A stretch of 46,771 nucleotides of DNA, from positions 1-46,771 of the forward strand of contig NZ_KB898945.1 of NCBI RefSeq assembly GCF_000377945.1, given 5' to 3'. The DNA comes from Thioalkalivibrio sulfidiphilus (lineage in GTDB: Bacteria; Pseudomonadota; Gammaproteobacteria; Ectothiorhodospirales; Ectothiorhodospiraceae). The position numbers and the translations under genes were made by a program. The notes under the pieces are model-generated. The model made no database searches. It worked only from the letters and a program-made list of their open reading frames with translations, and was not told where the DNA came from. The stretch's first letter is position 1. Each line of letters starts with the position of its first letter. Shown here one piece after another: positions 41,283-46,771 of the stretch.

Positions 41283-41984
41283 ATGCGTTTCTCCATCTAC
41301 CGCTTCAACCCGGAAACCGACACCGAACCCTACATGCAGGATTTCGAACTTCCGGACTCCCAGGTGGAACCGGGCATGATGCTGCTGGAGGCGCTGCTTC
41401 GGCTCAAACGCCAGGACGAGACCCTGAGTTTCCGACGCTCCTGCGGCGAGGGGGTGTGCGGCTCCGATGGCATGAACATCAACGGCACCAACGGACTGGC
41501 CTGCGTCACCCCCTTGGCAAGCCTCAAGCAACCCATCACCCTGCGACCCTTCCCGGGCATGCCGGTGATCCGCGACCTGATCGTGGACATGGGTAACTTT
41601 TACAACCAGTACCGAAAGGCCAAGCCCTACCTGGTGATCAATGATCCGGTGCCGGAGGTGGAGCGCAAGCAGTCTCCGCAGGATCGCGAGAAGCTGGACG
41701 GCCTGTACGAATGCATCCTGTGCGGCTGCTGTTCCGCCTCCTGTCCCTCCTACTGGTGGAACCCGGACAAGTTCCTGGGTCCGGCCGCGTTGCTGCAGTC
41801 GGCCCGGTTCATCCTGGATTCCCGGGACCAGGCCACCAGCGAACGACTGGAGCAGCTGGACGATGCCTACAAGCTCTACCGTTGCCACACCATCATGAAC
41901 TGCGTGCAGGTCTGCCCGAAGGGCCTCAACCCCACCAAGGCCATCGGCGAGATCAAGAAGCAGATGCTCAAGCGCTCCCTGTGA
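41283..41984 (+). CDS. sdhB: succinate dehydrogenase iron-sulfur subunit
   Basis: The electron-transfer subunit of complex II, 233 residues. The [2Fe-2S] cysteines lie in CGEGVCGSDGMNINGTNGLAC (about 59-79; C-G-E-x2-C motif), and the [4Fe-4S] and [3Fe-4S] ligands in CILCGCCSASCP and CHTIMNCVQVCPKG. GAGGAG lies upstream of ATG 41283. It overlaps sdhE by 4 bp. It is separated by 14.4 kb from sdhCDA and has its own putative regulatory region. Confidence 0.97.
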   Translation: MRFSIYRFNPETDTEPYMQDFELPDSQVEPGMMLLEALLRLKRQDETLSFRRSCGEGVCGSDGMNINGTNGLACVTPLASLKQPITLRPFPGMPVIRDLIVDMGNFYNQYRKAKPYLVINDPVPEVERKQSPQDREKLDGLYECILCGCCSASCPSYWWNPDKFLGPAALLQSARFILDSRDQATSERLEQLDDAYKLYRCHTIMNCVQVCPKGLNPTKAIGEIKKQMLKRSL

Positions 41985-42262
41985 CCACGGACGAACAACT
42001 CGCCAGCAGCGACGTGGAGGCCCTGCGCCGCCTGCGCTGGAGTTGCCGGCGCGGCATGCTGGAACTGGACCTGCTGCTGGAGGCCTTCCTCAAGCACGGT
42101 TTTGTGAAACTGGACGCCCGGGGTCGCGAGACCTTCGAGCGTCTGCTGGACTATCCCGATACCACCCTGCTGCAACTGCTCATGGGGCAGATGCAGTCCA
42201 GCGACAGGGACGTCGCCCATGTGGTCGAATTCATCCGCCAGACCGCTCGTCATCCATCCTGA
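41981..42262 (+). CDS. sdhE: FAD assembly factor SdhE
   Basis: 93 residues. SdhE attaches FAD covalently to SdhA; the RGxxE motif is present (SCRRGMLELD). The small helical fold, the LLEAF and FERLLDYPDTTLLQLL parts, and the position between sdhB and ygfX are typical. GTG 41981 overlaps the sdhB stop (GTGA), with AAGCGCTC upstream but no clear ribosome-binding site, so it is probably coupled to sdhB translation. It overlaps the next gene by 44 bp. Confidence 0.94.
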   Translation: MTTDEQLASSDVEALRRLRWSCRRGMLELDLLLEAFLKHGFVKLDARGRETFERLLDYPDTTLLQLLMGQMQSSDRDVAHVVEFIRQTARHPS

Positions 42263-43136
42263 GCCATCCCGCTACCTGGCCGCATGGCTGGTGCTCGTGC
42301 ACGGCCTGGCCGGGGCAGGGCTGATCGCTGCCGCGATGCCCCTGGTCGCTGCCGTCGGCGTCGGTGTTCTGCTGTTTTCCTTGAGGCTTCATCTGATGCG
42401 CCTGGGATTCCTCGCCGGGCGTCCCGTGATCCAGGGCCTGCGCCTGGAGGTGGATGGCCGGTGTCGCGTGCAAACCGCCGACGGGCGCTGGCGCCCGGCG
42501 GTCATCCTGCCCGGCAGTTTCTGCGCCCCGTGGCTGTGCGTGCTGCAGCTGCGGGTGGAGGGGCGCTGGCAGAGCCTCAGCCTGGCGCCGGACAGCCTAC
42601 CAGCGGATCAGCTGCGGCGGCTGCGTATGGGCCTGCTGGCCCTGCGCGCGAATTCGCCTGAGCACGCCCGGGGTATTCGGGCCGGCCTGGTGCGCCTTGG
42701 TATACTGCGCGGCAAACACCCTGTGGAGACACTGCCCATGCCCACCGATCAGGAGCGGCTGGAAGCCCTGCTCAGTGACGATCCGGACCACGTCTACAGC
42801 GACGAGGAACTGGACGCCATCGAGGCCATCGATCCCGAGATGGCCCTGCGCATCGACCGCGTGCAGACCCAGGCCCGTCGCCAGGGCGGAAACGTGGTGG
42901 CCGAGGGTCCCATCGACGAGGCCGTGGTACGGGAGGCGGTAGAAGAGGCGCGCAAGATCCTCATGCAGGACGGCGGCGACATCGAGTTCGTCGCCATCGA
43001 GGACCGCACCGTGCGCGTGCGCCTCAAGGGCGCCTGCGTGGGCTGCCCCCGTTCCACCCTCGATCTCCGAAACGTGGTGGAGCGCCTGGTGCGATCCAGG
43101 GCGCCGGGGGTGGCTAGGGTGGTGAATGAATTTTAA
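42219..43136 (+). CDS. YgfX-like membrane domain fused in frame to NifU-type Fe-S scaffold
   Basis: 305 residues in one open frame with no stop. Residues about 15-150 resemble YgfX (two helices YLAAWLVLVHGLAGAGLIAA and PLVAAVGVGVLLFSL, then a soluble domain with LEVDGRCRVQTADGRWRPAV), the usual partner encoded after sdhE. Residues about 173-305 form a NifU C-terminal-type scaffold: DGGDIEFVAIEDRTVRV and the CxxC in GACVGCPRSTLDL. ATG 42219 has AGGGA upstream. Internal ATG 42738 (GGAG 9 bp upstream, extended -10 TGGTATACT at 42698) could express the NifU part alone. Either a true fusion or two genes in phase with a lost ygfX stop. Confidence 0.75.
   Translation: MWSNSSARPLVIHPEPSRYLAAWLVLVHGLAGAGLIAAAMPLVAAVGVGVLLFSLRLHLMRLGFLAGRPVIQGLRLEVDGRCRVQTADGRWRPAVILPGSFCAPWLCVLQLRVEGRWQSLSLAPDSLPADQLRRLRMGLLALRANSPEHARGIRAGLVRLGILRGKHPVETLPMPTDQERLEALLSDDPDHVYSDEELDAIEAIDPEMALRIDRVQTQARRQGGNVVAEGPIDEAVVREAVEEARKILMQDGGDIEFVAIEDRTVRVRLKGACVGCPRSTLDLRNVVERLVRSRAPGVARVVNEF
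42698..42706 (+). promoter_or_regulatory. extended -10 box before the NifU-type part
   Basis: TGGTATACT, an extended -10 motif inside the joint between the YgfX-like and NifU-type parts, 32 bp before ATG 42738. No convincing -35. It supports separate expression of the NifU-type domain. Confidence 0.35.
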
Positions 43137-43252
43137 GGTGCAATTCAAAATTCAAGATTCAAGATTCAAAGGTGCATGCCTCGATCTGATGCATCTTGAT
43201 TTGACGGGAGCATTTCCCCTTTGAATCTTGAATCTTAAATTTTGAATTCACC
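43137..43252. repeat. inverted arrays of heptamer NATTCAA filling a convergent gap
   Basis: The left arm 43137-43175 holds four NATTCAA units starting at the base after the NifU-type stop. The right arm 43216-43252 is nearly its perfect reverse complement and ends one base before the pgm stop codon. The spacer is about 40 bp. It occupies the whole 117-bp gap between convergent genes and can form a very long hairpin in either transcript. Confidence 0.93.
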
Positions 43253-43253
43253 A

Positions 43254-44927
<1,674 letters not shown>

Positions 44928-44962
44928 TTAGCAAAGACGGCGCCCGATGTCGCTGTGCTACC

Positions 44963-45472
44963 ATGCCTCTCATGTTGATCCAGGACATCAAACCCGCTTA
45001 TCTCGAACCGGTGCCGCAGAGCTTCGCGGCGCTGATGGATCTCTATGAGGCCAACTACATCAGGCTGCGCCAACTGTGTCCGGAACTGGGTGATCTGCAG
45101 GGTGAGTACGTGTCCCGGGTCGCCGGGGCCATGGACCTGCATCTGGAGGTCCTGGAACACACCCCCTACACCAGCACCGCCCGCCTGACCTATCTGTTCG
45201 CGGAGCCGGAGGGCACCCGCCGCAGCCCCGATCTGCTGGTGCGCATGTTCCACGATGCCCGCCAGGTGGAGGTGCTCGGTCGCCACTGCCGGCCCCTGGA
45301 TGTGAACATCACCGTGGAAGACCTGCCCCGGCAGCGCTCCCTGGCCTGCAAGTGGCGCCTAAACCGCTTCCTGTTCAAGTGGCTGGGCTACAGCCTGCGC
45401 CAGGGCCACCGCTTCCATCTGCCCGAGACCGATACCCCCGCCACCGGTCTGCCTTTGGAAATCGCCCCCTGA
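44963..45472 (+). CDS. DUF1249 (YqiB-like) protein
   Basis: 169 residues, cytoplasmic. FAALMDLYEANYIRLRQL and RMFHDARQVEVLG align with E. coli YqiB-type proteins, as does the LNRFLFKWLGYSLRQGHRF end. The function is unknown. ATG 44963 or 44972 may be used. A GC stem, GCCCCC-TGA-GGGGGC, holds the stop codon in its loop (45464-45478). Confidence 0.85.
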   Translation: MPLMLIQDIKPAYLEPVPQSFAALMDLYEANYIRLRQLCPELGDLQGEYVSRVAGAMDLHLEVLEHTPYTSTARLTYLFAEPEGTRRSPDLLVRMFHDARQVEVLGRHCRPLDVNITVEDLPRQRSLACKWRLNRFLFKWLGYSLRQGHRFHLPETDTPATGLPLEIAP

Positions 45473-45538
45473 GGGGGCCTCTCCCGCCTGAAATCCCCTA
45501 TTACCGACAGAACCACTCGGATTTTTTGTGGTCGTATT

Positions 45539-45568
45539 GTTGACTGTGTCGGTCAACTATTGTATCAA
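45539..45568 (+). promoter_or_regulatory. iscR promoter with palindromic operator
   Basis: TTGACT (45540-45545), 17 bp spacer, TATCAA (45563-45568). The palindrome GTTGAC-N7-GTCAAC (45539-45557) covers the -35 region; IscR autoregulates its promoter through sites of this kind in other bacteria. A second partial repeat GACC-N6-GGTC follows near 45583-45596. Predicted only. Confidence 0.55.
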
Positions 45569-45637
45569 TACACCAATTCCTGACCATCCAGGTCGGAAAT
45601 TCACATTCTGCCAACCCAACCTGAAAGGGGTGGATCT

Positions 45638-46114
45638 ATGAAGCTCTCAACCAAAGGTCGCTACGCCGTCACCGCCATGATGGATCTGGCCATCCACGAC
45701 AGGATCGGTCCGGTGACCCTCGCCGACATCTCCCAGTGCCAGGGCATCTCCCTGTCCTACCTGGAGCAGCTGTTCGCCAAGCTGCGCAAGCACGGCCTGG
45801 TGGAAGGCGTGCGTGGCCCCGGTGGTGGTTACCGCCTCGCCAAGCCCGCAGACCGCATCACCGTGGCCAATATCATCACCGCCGTGGACGAGAACGTGGA
45901 CGTGACCCGCTGCCAGGGCAATGAAGACTGCCAGCAGGGGGATCGCTGCCTGACCCACGAGCTGTGGAAGGATCTGAGCCAGCAGCTCTACAGCTTCCTG
46001 GACGGCATCACCCTGGCCCAGTTCGCCAACCGTCCCGAAGTCCAGGCCGTGGCCCGCCGTCAGGACCGCGAGATCAACCGTCACCACTTCATCTTCAGTC
46101 GCACCGCCGCATAA
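45638..46114 (+). CDS. iscR: Fe-S cluster regulator IscR
   Basis: A 158-residue Rrf2 regulator that binds a [2Fe-2S] cluster made by the isc machinery and represses that operon. The winged helix is [20 protein letters not shown], with wing [10 protein letters not shown]; the cluster ligands lie in [19 protein letters not shown] (C-x5-C-x5-C-x2-H), as in IscR. GAAAGGGGTGG precedes ATG 45638. iscS follows 13 bp downstream. Confidence 0.96.
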   Translation: MKLSTKGRYAVTAMMDLAIHDRIGPVTLADISQCQGISLSYLEQLFAKLRKHGLVEGVRGPGGGYRLAKPADRITVANIITAVDENVDVTRCQGNEDCQQGDRCLTHELWKDLSQQLYSFLDGITLAQFANRPEVQAVARRQDREINRHHFIFSRTAA

Positions 46115-46127
46115 GGAGGTCGCTGTG

Positions 46128-46771
46128 ATGGCTAACAAGACCCCCATCTACCTGGACTATTCCGCGACCACGCCGGTGGACGAGCGCGTGGCCGAGGAGA
46201 TGGCCAAGTACCTGACCCGCGGCGGTATCTTCGGCAACCCGGCGTCGCGTTCCCACGTATTCGGCTGGGACGCGGAGAAGGCGGTGGAGCGAGCCCGTGA
46301 GCAGGTGGCCGAGCTGGTGGGCGCCGACCCCCGGGAGATCGTCTGGACCAGCGGCGCCACCGAGGCCAACAACCTGGCCATCAAGGGCGCGGCGCACTTC
46401 TACCAGAAGAAGGGCCGGCACCTGATCACCGTCAAGACCGAGCACAAGGCGGTGCTGGACACCTGCCGGCAGCTGGAGCGCGAGGGTTTCGAGGTCACCT
46501 ACCTGGACGTGCAGGCCAATGGCCTGGTGGACCTGGAGGTGCTGAAAGCGGCCCTGCGCGAGGACACGGTGCTGGTGTCGGTGATGCACGTGAACAACGA
46601 GATCGGCGTGATCCAGGACATCGAGGCGATCGGCAACCTGACCCGGGAGCGGGGTGTGCTGCTGCACGTGGACGCGGCGCAGTCCACCGGCAAGGTGGCC
46701 ATCGACCTGTCGAGGCTGCCGGTGGACCTGATGAGCTTCTCGGCCCACAAGACCTATGGTCCCAAGGGCAT
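46128..46771 (+). CDS. iscS: cysteine desulfurase IscS (5' part)
   Basis: A PLP enzyme that supplies sulfur for Fe-S assembly and tRNA thiolation. It starts [19 protein letters not shown] with a strong AAGGAGGT (46113-46120) 7 bp upstream, and continues to the window edge. Visible motifs are [40 protein letters not shown] and the PLP lysine in [10 protein letters not shown]. The catalytic cysteine loop lies beyond the window. It follows iscR as in classical isc operons; iscU and later genes would lie downstream. Confidence 0.97.
   Translation, partial: MANKTPIYLDYSATTPVDERVAEEMAKYLTRGGIFGNPASRSHVFGWDAEKAVERAREQVAELVGADPREIVWTSGATEANNLAIKGAAHFYQKKGRHLITVKTEHKAVLDTCRQLEREGFEVTYLDVQANGLVDLEVLKAALREDTVLVSVMHVNNEIGVIQDIEAIGNLTRERGVLLHVDAAQSTGKVAIDLSRLPVDLMSFSAHKTYGPKG

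Overview
The window looks like a chromosomal segment of a high-GC gammaproteobacterium. An Ectothiorhodospiraceae / Thioalkalivibrio-like sulfur oxidiser is my best guess, inferred from protein similarity as I remember it and not from any search. Most of it is core genome: thrS-infC-rpmI-rplT-pheST-ihfA-merR, recJ-prfB-lysS, sdhCDA, sdhB-sdhE-ygfX, pgm and iscRS. There are two tRNAs and no rRNA, prophage or CRISPR array.

Layout. 1-236 is unassigned sequence running into a 5'-truncated tandem UvrA-type ATPase (237-3341) that carries two REP-type palindrome doublets. 3.4-8.4 kb holds a membrane diguanylate cyclase, a hemerythrin, nsrR, ettA and a secreted alpha/beta hydrolase. 8.5-16.4 kb is the tRNA-Val / thrS / infC (ATC start) / rpmI / rplT / pheS / pheT / ihfA / merR / tRNA-Pro translation cluster. 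16.5-22.8 kb has a PsiE-like protein, an RpfE-like protein whose 3' end runs into a 262-bp inverted-repeat element, recJ, prfB with its programmed frameshift, and lysS. 23-27 kb has ygfZ with a coupled 51-codon membrane gene, divergent from sdhCDA. 27-41 kb has an OmpA-like protein, an MFS exporter, a TAXI-TRAP transporter with three small-molecule enzymes, a degenerate receiver-Hpt protein, and an ABC exporter operon with zapG. 41-43 kb resumes with sdhB-sdhE-ygfX, the last fused in frame to a NifU-type domain. 43.2-46.8 kb has pgm, a DUF1249 protein, iscR and the start of iscS.

Three themes stand out. (1) sdhCDA and sdhB-sdhE-ygfX are about 14.4 kb apart, as if a block had been inserted or rearranged between sdhA and sdhB. 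An 11-mer (ATCTAGATGAC, one mismatch in one copy) lies upstream of sdhC, sdhB and the TAXI gene of the intervening block. (2) Unrelated short tandem repeats of 7-9 bp, mostly arranged as inverted pairs, sit beside or near stop codons at seven places. (3) REP doublets lie in frame at the same structural position in both homologous halves of the UvrA-type gene.

Functionally the window combines translation factors, DNA repair, the succinate dehydrogenase and Fe-S assembly machinery (sdh, ygfZ, nfu, iscRS), and an accessory transport block whose substrates cannot be named from sequence.
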